64,000 nt of DNA from Ga0077555 sp963741565 (GCA_963741565.1 CAVUIK010000001.1:371951-435950), one strand, 5' to 3'; shown: positions 17,039-25,522, numbered from the stretch's first letter. Numbers and translations are program-made. Notes: generated from the sequence alone by a model not told the origin.

Positions 17039-19255
17039 ATGCGCTCAAACGTCCACTCATCGCCAGACGACATCGACATCACGTCTCTCTGGTCCGTGCT
17101 GAAAAACAGCGGCGGCAAGATCCTCGGCACATCGGCCGCGATTGGACTTCTGACATTTCTTGGGCTGTCGCTGGTGCCGCCCAAGTACGCCTCCGAAGCA
17201 CAGATGCGCATCGCGATCAACGATCCGATCCGCAGCGAGAAGCTGCCAAACGCCTCGTCGAGCAACGAGTCGGTGACGACGCGGCTCGACAAGGAGGCGA
17301 TCGCCAGCCGCGTGCAAGAGCTGCGTTCGCCTGATCTTGCACGCAAACTGATCGCCGAGCTGAAGTTCAATACGCGCGCCGAGTTCAACAGCGAGCATGG
17401 TGGGCAGGGATTGGCCGGCGGTCTCTTGCGCCTGGTCGGCTTATCCGGTCCGCGCGCCGGCGAGACCGAAGAAGAGCGAATCCTCAAGGCCTACTTCAAG
17501 GCGCTGCAGGTGGTGCAGGTCAAGGAGACCCGCGTCATCAATGTCGAATTCAGCTCCACCGACAGCGATTTGGCAGCAACTGCTGCCAACCGCATCGTCG
17601 AGCTCTACCAGGAATGGCTCGGCTCACAGGGCGTCGGCGTCACCAAGGGCGCGGAAGACTGGTTGAAGCCCGAAGTCGAGAAGCGCGCCAAGGAATTGAG
17701 CCTCGCTGAGGCGGTGATGGAGCGTGCCCGCAGCCAGATGGGCCGCATCGGCACCGGCACGCAACAGACGGGTATCAATGATCAGCAGCTGGCTGAACTG
17801 AGCACCGAGGTCACGCGGGCCCGTTCTGCGCGCAGCGAAGCCGAGGCGCGGGCCCGCAGTGCCCGAGATCTGATGGCGCGCGGTAGTCCCGACGCGATTT
17901 CCGATGTCCAGCGTTCGCCCGTCATTCAAGGCCTGATCGCTCAGCGCGTGCGCGCCGAGCGCGAAAAGGCCGAGGCCGATACGACGCTGCTCGCCGGTCA
18001 TCCCCGCATGAAGCAGCTCAACGCCAATGTGACGGACTTGAAGCGCCAAATTGCGAAAGAGGCGTTGACCATCGTCGATGGCCTCGAGAAGGAGGCCAAG
18101 GGTCTGCTGCTGCGTGAAGAGCTGGCAAGCAAGAACCTCGACGATCTCAAGAAGTCGGTGGGCAACCGCGCGGGTGATTTTGCCCAACTCGGCGCCCTCG
18201 AGGACGACGTCAAGGCGAAGCGCCGCGAGTTGGAAGCTCTGCGCGAGCGCTATGAAGCGAGTAAGTCGCGCGGCGATGTGAAGTCGCAGCCGATCGAGGC
18301 GCAGTTGATCACGACGGCGCGTCCGTCTAGCACGCCGTCGTCGCCGAAAAAGATCCCGCTATCGCTGCTGGCGTCGGCGGCAAGCCTGATCCTCGGCTTC
18401 GTCTTCGTCATCACGCGTGAGCTGCTTTCGGGCGCGCGCCGTCAGGGCGGCGGTTCGCGTCCGGTTGAGGCTCCAGTTTTCTCCGCAACGCCGGCTGCGG
18501 CGGCACCGATTGCGGCCCGCACCGCAGCGAGCCCTCTTGCGCGAGCCGCTCCTGCGGCAGCTGCCGCCGCCGTGGCATCTGTGCCACCGGCAGCGGCAGC
18601 GGCCGTGTCCGAGGACGTGACGTTGACCGCAGATTCCATCGGTGACCGGATTTTGGCGAGCGGAGGCCAGCAGGGTGGCTACCGGACGGTGGTGACCGGC
18701 GAGGCCGACGGCATCGATGTTCGCGAGGAAGCCGCCGAGATCGCGGGAGCGCTGACCGCGCGTGGCAAGCAGGTGGTACTGGTCGACTGGGCGTTCGACG
18801 GCGTCGGCATCAGCCAGGCGCTCGGCCTCGACCCGGCACCGGGCTTCATCGACCTGCTGAACGGCAATGCATCATTCGAGGATGTGATCCGGCGGTTGCC
18901 GGATGGCGATGCGCACGTCCTGACGTGCGGCTCGGCACATGCCGGCGGCGCCTCGATCTTCGATCCCGACCGCATCAATCTGGTGCTGGATGCGCTCGAC
19001 GAGGCCTATGACCACATCGTGGTCACCGGCGATCATCAGGCAATCCGCGATCTTTTCTTGGCGATCCAGGGCCGCTTCGATGCAGGAGTTGAAGTGGGCG
19101 ACGGCCGGCGCGTCACGCGCGCTCCCGGCACCTTCCTCGGCTTCCAGGTGACTGACATCGACGTGATGCGCCTCGACCGGTCTGGCCAAGCCAGGGCGTC
19201 GCGAAAGATGCAATTGACGCGCGGCACGCGCCCGTCTCCAGAACTTCACGCCTGA
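17039..19255 (+). CDS. Wzz/GumC-type polysaccharide co-polymerase with degenerate BY-kinase-like domain
   Basis: A 738-residue inner-membrane protein. A Wzz domain with an N-terminal membrane helix (ILGTSAAIGLLTFLGLSLVPPKY) is followed by long periplasmic coiled coils (about residues 210-430), a second membrane helix (IPLSLLASAASLILGFVFVI) and an Ala/Pro-rich linker. The last 220 residues resemble the cytoplasmic BY-kinase/ParA fold but lack a P-loop: the expected Walker A position reads GEADGIDVREEA and the A' motif reads VVLVDWAFDG. There is no C-terminal tyrosine cluster. It should control chain length with the Wzy-like proteins, but autokinase activity looks lost. Start chosen at an ATG with AGGCGG upstream. 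Confidence 0.88.
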   Translation: MRSNVHSSPDDIDITSLWSVLKNSGGKILGTSAAIGLLTFLGLSLVPPKYASEAQMRIAINDPIRSEKLPNASSSNESVTTRLDKEAIASRVQELRSPDLARKLIAELKFNTRAEFNSEHGGQGLAGGLLRLVGLSGPRAGETEEERILKAYFKALQVVQVKETRVINVEFSSTDSDLAATAANRIVELYQEWLGSQGVGVTKGAEDWLKPEVEKRAKELSLAEAVMERARSQMGRIGTGTQQTGINDQQLAELSTEVTRARSARSEAEARARSARDLMARGSPDAISDVQRSPVIQGLIAQRVRAEREKAEADTTLLAGHPRMKQLNANVTDLKRQIAKEALTIVDGLEKEAKGLLLREELASKNLDDLKKSVGNRAGDFAQLGALEDDVKAKRRELEALRERYEASKSRGDVKSQPIEAQLITTARPSSTPSSPKKIPLSLLASAASLILGFVFVITRELLSGARRQGGGSRPVEAPVFSATPAAAAPIAARTAASPLARAAPAAAAAAVASVPPAAAAAVSEDVTLTADSIGDRILASGGQQGGYRTVVTGEADGIDVREEAAEIAGALTARGKQVVLVDWAFDGVGISQALGLDPAPGFIDLLNGNASFEDVIRRLPDGDAHVLTCGSAHAGGASIFDPDRINLVLDALDEAYDHIVVTGDHQAIRDLFLAIQGRFDAGVEVGDGRRVTRAPGTFLGFQVTDIDVMRLDRSGQARASRKMQLTRGTRPSPELHA

Positions 19256-19286
19256 TCGAGGCGTCGCCATAGATGTGCGTGCATCG

Positions 19287-19313
19287 ACAGGGGCCAGACG
19301 TTCTGGCCCCTGT
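19287..19313 (+). terminator. Rho-independent-like terminator after the Wzz-like gene
   Basis: A 12-bp perfect stem (core CAGGGGCCAGA/TCTGGCCCCTG) closes a CGT loop and is followed by TGTGTTTT. It starts 31 bases after the stop codon and separates the Wzz-like gene from the deacetylase, which must therefore have its own promoter. Confidence 0.88.
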
Positions 19314-19413
19314 TGTGTTTTGCTGGCGCCGTATTGTTAGAGGCCGATCTGTCACAACGATCGATAACTTTATCTTAAACCGACGATCACCTTCCCGTGT
19401 GCCGCCTGCAGTG

Positions 19414-19429
19414 TTAACTCGTTGTTAAC
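19414..19429 (+). promoter_or_regulatory. Perfect CtrA-type site upstream of the deacetylase gene
   Basis: TTAA-CTCGTTG-TTAAC matches the full alphaproteobacterial CtrA consensus TTAA-N7-TTAAC. It lies 112 bases before the ATG of the polysaccharide deacetylase and after the terminator of the preceding gene, so it can only serve the deacetylase among plus-strand genes. No core promoter could be assigned with confidence. Confidence 0.65.
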
Positions 19430-19540
19430 GGTGGATGCTTTGTTGGCGCGCCTTGCCCATGCGTTTGCATAACGCTTGCATTCTTTGACGAGATCGACAC
19501 GATTTTCTCTCCCCCGTCACTGTGGAGTTGTTACCCAGCG

Positions 19541-20620
19541 ATGAGCCGCCACACAACAAGCCTGCTGAAAGCGGCTCTCTCAGCGCTCCATTACACGGGC
19601 GCTGACGGGGCGATGTCGCCGTTGACGCGGGGCATCGGCGTCGTGTTCATGCTGCATCACGTGCGGCCAGCCAAGCCGGATGCCTTCGGCCCCAATCGGA
19701 TTCTCGAAGTCACCCCGGAGTTCCTGGACGCGACCATTCGCCATGTCGTCCAGCAGGGCTTCGAGGTTTTGTCCCTTGATGAGATGCACTTCCGGCTGGG
19801 CGAGGGCGATTTTGACCGCCCGTTCGCCTGCTTCACCTTCGATGACGGGTATCGGGACAACTACCAGTATGCCTATCCGATCTTTCGCCGTTATGGCCTG
19901 CCATTCGGCATCTACGTGCCGACCGATTTTCCGGATGGCTACGGCGACTTGTGGTGGCTGAAACTCGAGAAGGTGATCGCGGCGCTCAGTACCGTCGAGG
20001 TCAAGATGAACGGCGCCTGGCGCCGTTTCGAGTGCCGCACGCGCGCCCAGAAGGAAAAGGCCTTCGATGAGATCTACTGGTGGTTGCGCGGCATTGGCGA
20101 GGACGAGGCCCGCCTCGTGGTAGCGGATCTGTGCAAGCTGCATTCGGTAGACTGCTCGACGCTCTGCTCGGATCTGGTCATGACCTGGGATGAGATCCGC
20201 AGTCTCGCGCGCGATCCGCTGGTGACGATCGGCGCCCATACCCGCCGGCATCTGGCGCTAGCCAAGCTGTCGGCATCGACGGCACGGCTTGAGATGGAGG
20301 AGAGCGTCCGGCGTCTGGAAACGGAGCTTGGCCGGCCGTGTCGCCATTTCAGCTTTCCTTATGGCGACGAGGGCAGTGCGGGACCGCGAGAGTTCGCGCT
20401 GGCCCAGGAGTTGGGCCTGAAGACCGCTGTGACGACCCGCAAAGGCCTGATCCACCGGCATCATTCGGACGGTCTTACGGCCTTGCCGCGACTGTCGCTC
20501 AATGGCGAATTCCAGAACACGCGGTATGTGAAGGTGATGCTGTCGGGCGCGCCATTCGCGTTCTACAATCTTGCGCTACGCTTGCCGTTCCGCCCGCAGG
20601 CCGCGCGCCAGCAGGGCTGA
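19541..20620 (+). CDS. Polysaccharide deacetylase (NodB domain)
   Basis: A 359-residue carbohydrate esterase family 4 protein. The NodB fold is marked by FTFDDGYRDN (metal and base aspartates), GAHTRRHLALAKLS (the H-x3-H type metal motif) and HFSFPYGDEG. It removes N-acetyl groups from a polysaccharide, presumably the product of the adjacent locus. No classical signal peptide is obvious, so the site of action is uncertain. It has its own promoter region with a perfect CtrA-type site, implying cell-cycle-linked expression as known for holdfast and unipolar polysaccharide genes; that link is inference. Confidence 0.9.
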   Translation: MSRHTTSLLKAALSALHYTGADGAMSPLTRGIGVVFMLHHVRPAKPDAFGPNRILEVTPEFLDATIRHVVQQGFEVLSLDEMHFRLGEGDFDRPFACFTFDDGYRDNYQYAYPIFRRYGLPFGIYVPTDFPDGYGDLWWLKLEKVIAALSTVEVKMNGAWRRFECRTRAQKEKAFDEIYWWLRGIGEDEARLVVADLCKLHSVDCSTLCSDLVMTWDEIRSLARDPLVTIGAHTRRHLALAKLSASTARLEMEESVRRLETELGRPCRHFSFPYGDEGSAGPREFALAQELGLKTAVTTRKGLIHRHHSDGLTALPRLSLNGEFQNTRYVKVMLSGAPFAFYNLALRLPFRPQAARQQG

Positions 20621-20735
20621 GGCCGGCACCGGCCCGCCAGGCGCGCGCAGGGCACGTCGCGGTGGCGCCACCTTGGCCTCGCGGGCGAACCTCCGTATGT
20701 ATCCTCCGAAAGTCATGACGGTTGGAGATCTCCAA

Positions 20736-21071
20736 ATGACTGCGCTCTCTCATCCTTATCTGCTTGGCGGGGGTGTGTTGCTGGCGATCATCGGCTGGCT
20801 GCTGTGGCGCTGGTCGTCGCGGCACGATCTCAAGGGGCTGGCAGTCGATGCGGCCTGGCAGGTTGCCAGGAACCGCGGCCGCCTGGCGACGGAGACCGAG
20901 CTCGGCAATCGGTTAAAGGCGGTGCAGGCCGACGCGTCCGGGGTGGGCAAGGCGAAGAAAGTTGCGGGGGTTGCTGCGCGGCATGTCGCGGCGCAAATCG
21001 CAGGCTTGGCGGGACTTGCGGCAATGCTCGGCGGGGCAGTGCTGATCGGCCTGGCAGTGTTCTGGAAGTAG
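20736..21071 (+). CDS. Small membrane protein, function unknown
   Basis: About 111 residues: an N-terminal membrane segment (LLGGGVLLAIIGWLLWRW), a basic middle region and a C-terminal hydrophobic segment (IAGLAGLAAMLGGAVLIGLAVFWK). GGAG precedes this ATG; an in-frame ATG 21 bases upstream is an alternative. No domain was recognised. It follows the deacetylase by 115 bases on the same strand and may belong to the polysaccharide locus. Confidence 0.55.
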   Translation: MTALSHPYLLGGGVLLAIIGWLLWRWSSRHDLKGLAVDAAWQVARNRGRLATETELGNRLKAVQADASGVGKAKKVAGVAARHVAAQIAGLAGLAAMLGGAVLIGLAVFWK

Positions 21072-21109
21072 GTATTGGCAACGCGGCGACCATCAGGCGG
21101 CGCGGGCAT

Positions 21110-21316
21110 TCAGCGCGTCGTGTCCGCAATCTCGCGGGCATTACAGATATTGAGATCGGAGATCGTTGCCGCGTAGGGATTGTGGACCAGAACGCCACGT
21201 CCACGCGGCACTTCGCCCTGCAGCAGCTGCGAGCCGATGGATGTCATCCAGATGGCGCGCTGCAGGTTCGCGATATACGAGTTGAATTCTTTCGTCGGTT
21301 TGCCGCCAATGGTCAT
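21110..21316 (-). CDS. Small conserved-looking hypothetical protein
   Basis: A 68-residue protein with a clear ribosome site (AAGGGGC before the ATG MTIGGKP) and an AT-rich promoter-like region upstream. The sequence is mixed polar (NSYIANLQRAIWMTSIGSQL, then NPYAATISDLNI) with no membrane helix or recognised domain. Codon use resembles its neighbours. Confidence 0.55.
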   Translation of the reverse strand: MTIGGKPTKEFNSYIANLQRAIWMTSIGSQLLQGEVPRGRGVLVHNPYAATISDLNICNAREIADTTR

Positions 21317-21436
21317 GGTCTGCCCCTTTACCGTCGCTCGATGCAAATACCATGCACTGGAAGTACTTAATTCAAATTAGAAATACCCAGTTAATCAGTC
21401 TTCAGCTTAAGCAATAGTTGCGTCGATCGCACACGC

Positions 21437-22186
21437 TCAGGCGGCGGTGAGTTTCGCCAGCGTGGCCTCGTCGACCTCGAAATTCGAGAACACGGCTTGC
21501 ACGTCGTCGTCGTCCTCGAGTGCCGCGATCATTTTGAGGATGGTGCCTGCCCGCTCCTCGTCGACGCCGGTCGACAGGTTCGGAATCCAGACGGCCTTGA
21601 CTTGCTGGGCCGCCCCAAACGTCTTTTCGAGTTCCGCTGCGACGGTGCCCATGGTCTCGAAGCCCGCCGTGATGAGGTGGCCGGCCTCGTCGCTGGCAAC
21701 ATCATCGGCACCGGCCTCGATGGCGGCTTCGAGCATGGCTTCAGCTGTTGCGGCGCCGGCCTTGTACTGGATCTCGCCCAACCGCTGGAACATGTGGCTG
21801 ACGGAGCCGGTCGCCCCGAGATTGCCATTGAACTTCGTGAACACGGCCCGTACCGCACCCCCCGTACGGTTCCGGTTGTCGGTCAGGGCCTCGACGATGA
21901 TCGCCACCCCGCCTGGCGCATAGCCTTCGTAGCGCACCGTCTCGAAATTGTCGGCATCGTTGCCGGCGGCCTTCTTGATGGCGCGCTCAATGTTGTCCTT
22001 GGGCATATTCTCGGCCCGCGCGTTCTGGATAGCGAGCCGCAGCCGGGCGTTCATGTCCGGGTCGGGCACACCGTTCTTGGCCGCTACCGTGATCTCGCGG
22101 GCGAGCTTGGCAAACAGTTTCGCACGGGCTGCATCCTGCTTGCCCTTGCGGTGCATGATGTTCTTGAACTGGGAATGGCCGGCCAT
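21437..22186 (-). CDS. yebC: YebC/PmpR family protein
   Basis: A 249-residue YebC/TACO1 family protein. The start MAGHSQFKNIMHRKGKQDAA is the universal N-terminus of the family; DMNARLRLAIQNARAENMPKDNI and YEGYAPGGVAIIVEALTDNR confirm it. YebC-type proteins were described as DNA-binding regulators and more recently as factors that help ribosomes through difficult motifs. The length is normal. In many alphaproteobacteria yebC sits near ruvC; here the upstream region is non-coding and no ruv genes are present. Confidence 0.95.
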   Translation of the reverse strand: MAGHSQFKNIMHRKGKQDAARAKLFAKLAREITVAAKNGVPDPDMNARLRLAIQNARAENMPKDNIERAIKKAAGNDADNFETVRYEGYAPGGVAIIVEALTDNRNRTGGAVRAVFTKFNGNLGATGSVSHMFQRLGEIQYKAGAATAEAMLEAAIEAGADDVASDEAGHLITAGFETMGTVAAELEKTFGAAQQVKAVWIPNLSTGVDEERAGTILKMIAALEDDDDVQAVFSNFEVDEATLAKLTAA

Positions 22187-22791
22187 GGGTCGTCTCGAGG
22201 AGCCTGAAGGTCGAACGGGAGGCTTTGGCGATACGGCCGAGCCTGATTTGGCGCCGTTATAGGACCTGTTCTGTGGAAAATCCACACGTCGGCCCGCCGG
22301 TTGGCGATGGGCGGGCGGCCAGCGGGGGTGGGGAGTTGGGGGCCGAGCTTTCGCGCGCAGGATGCCTCGAGCCCAAGTTTTGGGTTTTCAGCAATGCCCG
22401 GCACGTCACCAGGGCGAGCACCGGGGGAAATGCAATTGTGCAGCGGAGCCTGAAAAAAATATCCACTCGAAACCGCGCAGAAAGGCAGGCGATGGTTTTC
22501 GTCTGCAAATTCGGATGGAAATTACGAAAGTATTTTCAATTGAGGCAAAACGAACACATTGCAAACACTTTGTGGACCTACACTTCATAGTTGCAATTCG
22601 CGAGCGTCGCACTCTGGATGTGTTTTGTCCGATTTTCGCCGGACATTTTTCGACCCGTACCGCGTCACGTTTGTCCAGCTCTCGCACAGTGCCACTGAAG
22701 TGCCGATGGCCGCCTCGGCGTGAGTTTCGGACGGTTTGCGCACCCACACCAGCGATCACGTCCGTGTGCCACTTGCACCGTGGAGAAGCCG
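22187..22791. other. Non-coding stretch with an AT-rich patch
   Basis: About 600 bases between yebC and the small-protein group hold no convincing gene; open frames here have no family resemblance. From about 22440 to 22610 the sequence becomes unusually A/T-rich for this genome (runs such as TGAAAAAAATATCC and AAGTATTTTCAATTGAGG), which may mark promoters or acquired DNA. No repeat or RNA fold was recognised. Confidence 0.5.
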
Positions 22792-23073
22792 ATGACGGAA
22801 CGCATCGTGAGAAAGAACATCACGTTCGACCATCCCTTCCTGCTGGCTGGGGTGCAAGGGGCCCAGCCCCCCGGCGTCTACGAGATCGAGACGGTTGAGG
22901 AACAGTTGGATGGGCTGTCGTTCGTCGCCTATCGGCGGCTGTCGACGACCATCGAATTGCGTGCGGATCGCCGCTCGTCGCAATCGCGCCAGGTGACAAT
23001 GATTGATCCGATCGATCTCGTTGCGGCGCTGGAGCGGGACGCGAGGACATCCGATGCAAACTCACCTGTATAG
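22792..23073 (+). CDS. Small conserved-looking hypothetical protein
   Basis: A 93-residue protein (MTERIVRKNITFDHPFLLAG) with GGAGAAGCC before the ATG. The middle segment PPGVYEIETVEEQLDGLSF suggests a small beta-rich fold, and the end is helical and acidic (DPIDLVAALERDA). It overlaps the next small gene by 20 bases, so the two are probably co-translated. No function is assignable. Confidence 0.65.
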   Translation: MTERIVRKNITFDHPFLLAGVQGAQPPGVYEIETVEEQLDGLSFVAYRRLSTTIELRADRRSSQSRQVTMIDPIDLVAALERDARTSDANSPV

Positions 23074-23260
23074 GGTTGGCCAAATGGTCGACTTCCACCC
23101 GTCGCAACGGGTGGGCGTCACGATGACGGCGCGGGAGTACAAGGTCCTGCGCCTGCTGCCGGTCGATTGCGGCGAGCGCATGTATCGCATCAAAACAATC
23201 GCGGAACCGTTCGAGAGGATCGCTCGGGAAAGTGAACTTGCGTGTCAAGAAGCACGGTAG
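23054..23260 (+). CDS. Small conserved-looking hypothetical protein
   Basis: A 68-residue protein that starts inside the end of the preceding gene, in another frame, with GAGGACATCC before its ATG. The text HLYRVGQMVDFHPSQRVGV, then YKVLRLLPVDCGERMYRIK, is SH3-like: a VGQ-V-F turn and a Y-R-I-K strand of the kind seen in small Rhizobiales proteins. No catalytic residues are evident. Partner of the preceding gene by translational coupling. Confidence 0.65.
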   Translation: MQTHLYRVGQMVDFHPSQRVGVTMTAREYKVLRLLPVDCGERMYRIKTIAEPFERIARESELACQEAR

Positions 23261-23304
23261 GGTCGCAGCCGCGGCGCTAAAACAGAAGGACATCGGGAGC
23301 AGAC

Positions 23305-23445
23305 ATGGCAAAAAGTCAAAACAAGTCGAACCGTGAAGTGCGAAAACCCAAAAAAGCCGCGTCAGCGAAAACGCCGAGTCCGCCGCCGTCATTTATGTCA
23401 TCGGTCCTCCGGCCAGCCAAGGGCGGCGGCGGGAAAAAGAAATGA
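23305..23445 (+). CDS. Very small basic protein (46 aa)
   Basis: A 46-residue, Lys- and Ser-rich protein (MAKSQNKSNREVRKPKKAAS, ending GGGGKKK) with GGGAGC eight bases before the ATG. It lies 44 bases after the previous small gene on the same strand. The composition suggests a disordered, nucleic-acid-binding or ribosome-associated peptide, but this is inference; no domain is present. Confidence 0.6.
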   Translation: MAKSQNKSNREVRKPKKAASAKTPSPPPSFMSSVLRPAKGGGGKKK

Positions 23446-23510
23446 CCAGCATTACGCTGGAAGGCAAAAAGCGATCCGTCTAACAGAATAAACAAAAAAG
23501 GGAACACCCG

Positions 23511-23864
23511 ATGCAATTGCACGCGGATTTGAAGCCGGCGCTGTGGGGGGCACTCGGGGGCGCCGTGGCCATGTCCATTCTCGGGTTTAGCTGGGGCGGA
23601 TGGGTCACCAGTTCTACGGCCGAAACGCTTGCCAAGCAGCATGCCTCGAAGGCCGTGGTGGCAGTTCTGGCGCCGATCTGCGCCGACAACTTTCGCCGGG
23701 GGCCGGATTCGCCGGGCCAATTGGTCGAGTTGAAGAAGGCGAGCTCTTGGCAGCAGTCCGCGTTCATCGAGAAGGGCGGCTGGGCCAAGACACCTGGGTC
23801 CACGTCCATCAACTCGGCGACGATGACGGCGTGTGCCGAGATGATTCTGGCGTTGAAGCAATAG
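23511..23864 (+). CDS. Hypothetical protein with N-terminal membrane segment
   Basis: A 117-residue protein with AAGGGAAC before its ATG. A hydrophobic segment (ALWGALGGAVAMSILGFSWGGW) near the N-terminus is followed by a small soluble domain containing two Cys (ICADNF and TACAEM) and ending in LALKQ. It probably sits in the inner membrane with a periplasmic domain. It is the last of a run of four small plus-strand genes. No function is assignable. Confidence 0.6.
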   Translation: MQLHADLKPALWGALGGAVAMSILGFSWGGWVTSSTAETLAKQHASKAVVAVLAPICADNFRRGPDSPGQLVELKKASSWQQSAFIEKGGWAKTPGSTSINSATMTACAEMILALKQ

Positions 23865-23911
23865 ATGCAGTGCAGCCGCCGCGCCGCGAGTTTTGGCGGT
23901 GTGGTGGCGGA

Positions 23912-23927
23912 ATTAACGTTTCATTAA
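23912..23927 (+). promoter_or_regulatory. Perfect CtrA-type site with no obvious target gene
   Basis: TTAA-CGTTTCA-TTAAC matches the CtrA consensus exactly. It lies after the last small plus-strand gene and before the convergent ymdB-like gene. Downstream on the plus strand are only an 18-codon frame (ATG at 23958) and a 7-bp hairpin at 24007-24032, so a small RNA or peptide is possible. Confidence 0.5.
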
Positions 23928-24102
23928 CTCTTGGAGCGCAGTCTCGGATCCAAGGACATGAGTCGTCCAGCAACGGCCGCCCTCCGCTGCCCACGGAACG
24001 GCCCAACCGAATGACACACGTTTGACATTCGGACTTCGCCGCAGCGGATCAGCCCGCTGCATCGACGTAAGACCTTAAGGGAGCCAACGCTCTCTCATTC
24101 TC

Positions 24103-24924
24103 TCAATCGACCCAGAGCGGCTCGGTCGGTGCCAACGCACCACCGAGCCGCAATGCTTTTGCGGCCGTTGCGAGGCCAGTTTTGTCATCTATGTCGACAG
24201 CGAGGCCGGATAAGGTGGCGGGGCCTGAGGCTGGCTCGAAGCGGCCACGCGGGATTTTGGTCAGGAACCGGTTGACCGGTTCGTCCAATTCCATGCCGAG
24301 CACTGAATTATAATCGCCGCACATGCCAGCGTCCGACATGAAGGCCGTGCCGCCGGGCAGCACGCGCTCGTCGGCAGTGGGCGCGTGCGTGTGCGTGCCA
24401 ACGACCAGCGATACCCGCCCATCCAGATAGACACCCATGGCTTGCTTCTCGCTGGTGGCCTCGGCGTGAAAATCGACGACGATGACGTCGGCGCCCTGCT
24501 TCAGAGGACAGGCCGCGACCTCCGCTTCTAGGGCGCGGAAGGGGCAGTCGAGCTCCATCATGAAGACGCGGCCCATGGCGGTCGTGACCATGACGTCGGC
24601 GCCGTTCCTGGCGCGGAACAGGCCTGCGCCCTTGCCGGGCGTGCCTTTCGGGTAATTCAGCGGGCGCAGCAGCCGATCGTGGCGCTCGATGAAAACGAGG
24701 GCGTCGCGCTGATCGAACGCGTGATTGCCGAGCGTGAGCACGTCGGCGCCAGCGTCCAGCAGATCCTGCATGATCGCTTCGGTTATACCGAAGCCACCGG
24801 CCGCGTTCTCGGCATTGACCACCACGAAATCAAGCTTGTATCGCTTGATCAGCGCGGGAAGGCCTTCGACGACCGCCTTGCGGCCGGCGCGGCCCACCAC
24901 ATCACCGAGGAACAGAAGTCGCAT
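24103..24924 (-). CDS. YmdB-like metallophosphoesterase (TIGR00282 family)
   Basis: A 273-residue calcineurin-like phosphoesterase of the YmdB group. Metal-binding motifs are present in order: LFLGDVVGRAGR, VVNAENAAGGFG, LGNHAFDQ, VVDFHAEATSEK and VVGTHTHAPTADERVLPGG. YmdB enzymes hydrolyse 2',3'-cyclic nucleotides and influence global RNA or biofilm regulation in Firmicutes; the alphaproteobacterial role is unknown. Its start overlaps the end of the 5-formyl-THF cyclo-ligase gene by 23 bases, so the two form an operon. Confidence 0.93.
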   Translation of the reverse strand: MRLLFLGDVVGRAGRKAVVEGLPALIKRYKLDFVVVNAENAAGGFGITEAIMQDLLDAGADVLTLGNHAFDQRDALVFIERHDRLLRPLNYPKGTPGKGAGLFRARNGADVMVTTAMGRVFMMELDCPFRALEAEVAACPLKQGADVIVVDFHAEATSEKQAMGVYLDGRVSLVVGTHTHAPTADERVLPGGTAFMSDAGMCGDYNSVLGMELDEPVNRFLTKIPRGRFEPASGPATLSGLAVDIDDKTGLATAAKALRLGGALAPTEPLWVD

Positions 24925-25522
24925 CGACGCTCGCAGAAGAGGGGTGGCAACGGATGGCGCCGGTGGGCGTCAGGATCCAATCGAGTGGCTCGTCATAATC
25001 GAGATGAGGCACCGCGTCGACCAACTGTTCCAGAAATGCCAAACCGACCGTTACAACATTGCGTTGCGTCCGATAGTCGTGAATCGTGCGGTCGTAGAAG
25101 CCGCCGCCATAGCCGAGCCGGTGGCCGGCCCGGTCGGCGGCCAGCAGCGGCACCAGCATGAAGTCCGGCGCAAGGACGGGCTTGTCGGGTGTTGGCTCCC
25201 GGATGCCCCAGACGGCCGTTACCATAGCATCGCCCAGTGACCAGGCGCGAAAAAGCAGCGGTTTGTCTCGGCCTTGCATGACCGGCAGGCACAGGCGATG
25301 CCCGGCCGCTTTCAGGCGGGCGAGCAGGGGGCCCGTATCCAATTCATCGCCGATGGAGAGAAACCCCGAGATGACGGCGCCCGGCGGCAAGCCCGCGAAC
25401 GCCAAGCCATGGGCCGCAATCGCTGCGGCGGCCGCGCGTCGGTGCTCGGCTGTCAGGGAAGCCCGCCGTACTTTCATGGCGGTCCGCAGTGCGACCTTGG
25501 CAGCCTGGATCTGGTTAGTCAT
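24902..25522 (-). CDS. fau: 5-formyltetrahydrofolate cyclo-ligase
   Basis: A 206-residue cyclo-ligase (YgfA/MTHFS) that converts 5-formyl-THF to 5,10-methenyl-THF with ATP. The phosphate-binding signature GYGGGFYDR is present near residue 150, with the substrate-pocket segment ISGFLSIGDELDTGPLLARL earlier. The ATG MTNQIQAAK is preferred over a start twelve codons upstream. The 6S RNA gene lies just upstream on the same strand, an arrangement conserved across many proteobacteria (ssrS-ygfA). It overlaps the downstream ymdB-like gene. Confidence 0.93.
   Translation of the reverse strand: MTNQIQAAKVALRTAMKVRRASLTAEHRRAAAAAIAAHGLAFAGLPPGAVISGFLSIGDELDTGPLLARLKAAGHRLCLPVMQGRDKPLLFRAWSLGDAMVTAVWGIREPTPDKPVLAPDFMLVPLLAADRAGHRLGYGGGFYDRTIHDYRTQRNVVTVGLAFLEQLVDAVPHLDYDEPLDWILTPTGAIRCHPSSASVDATSVPR

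Noticed and set aside
22225..22590. A 121-codon plus-strand gene in the AT-rich patch
   Set aside because: No ribosome site, no coherent composition and no domain; the frame simply lacks stops in part of the interval.
24000..24102. A tRNA gene before the ymdB-like gene
   Set aside because: Short hairpins occur, but no cloverleaf, anticodon loop or TTCGA T-loop could be assembled.
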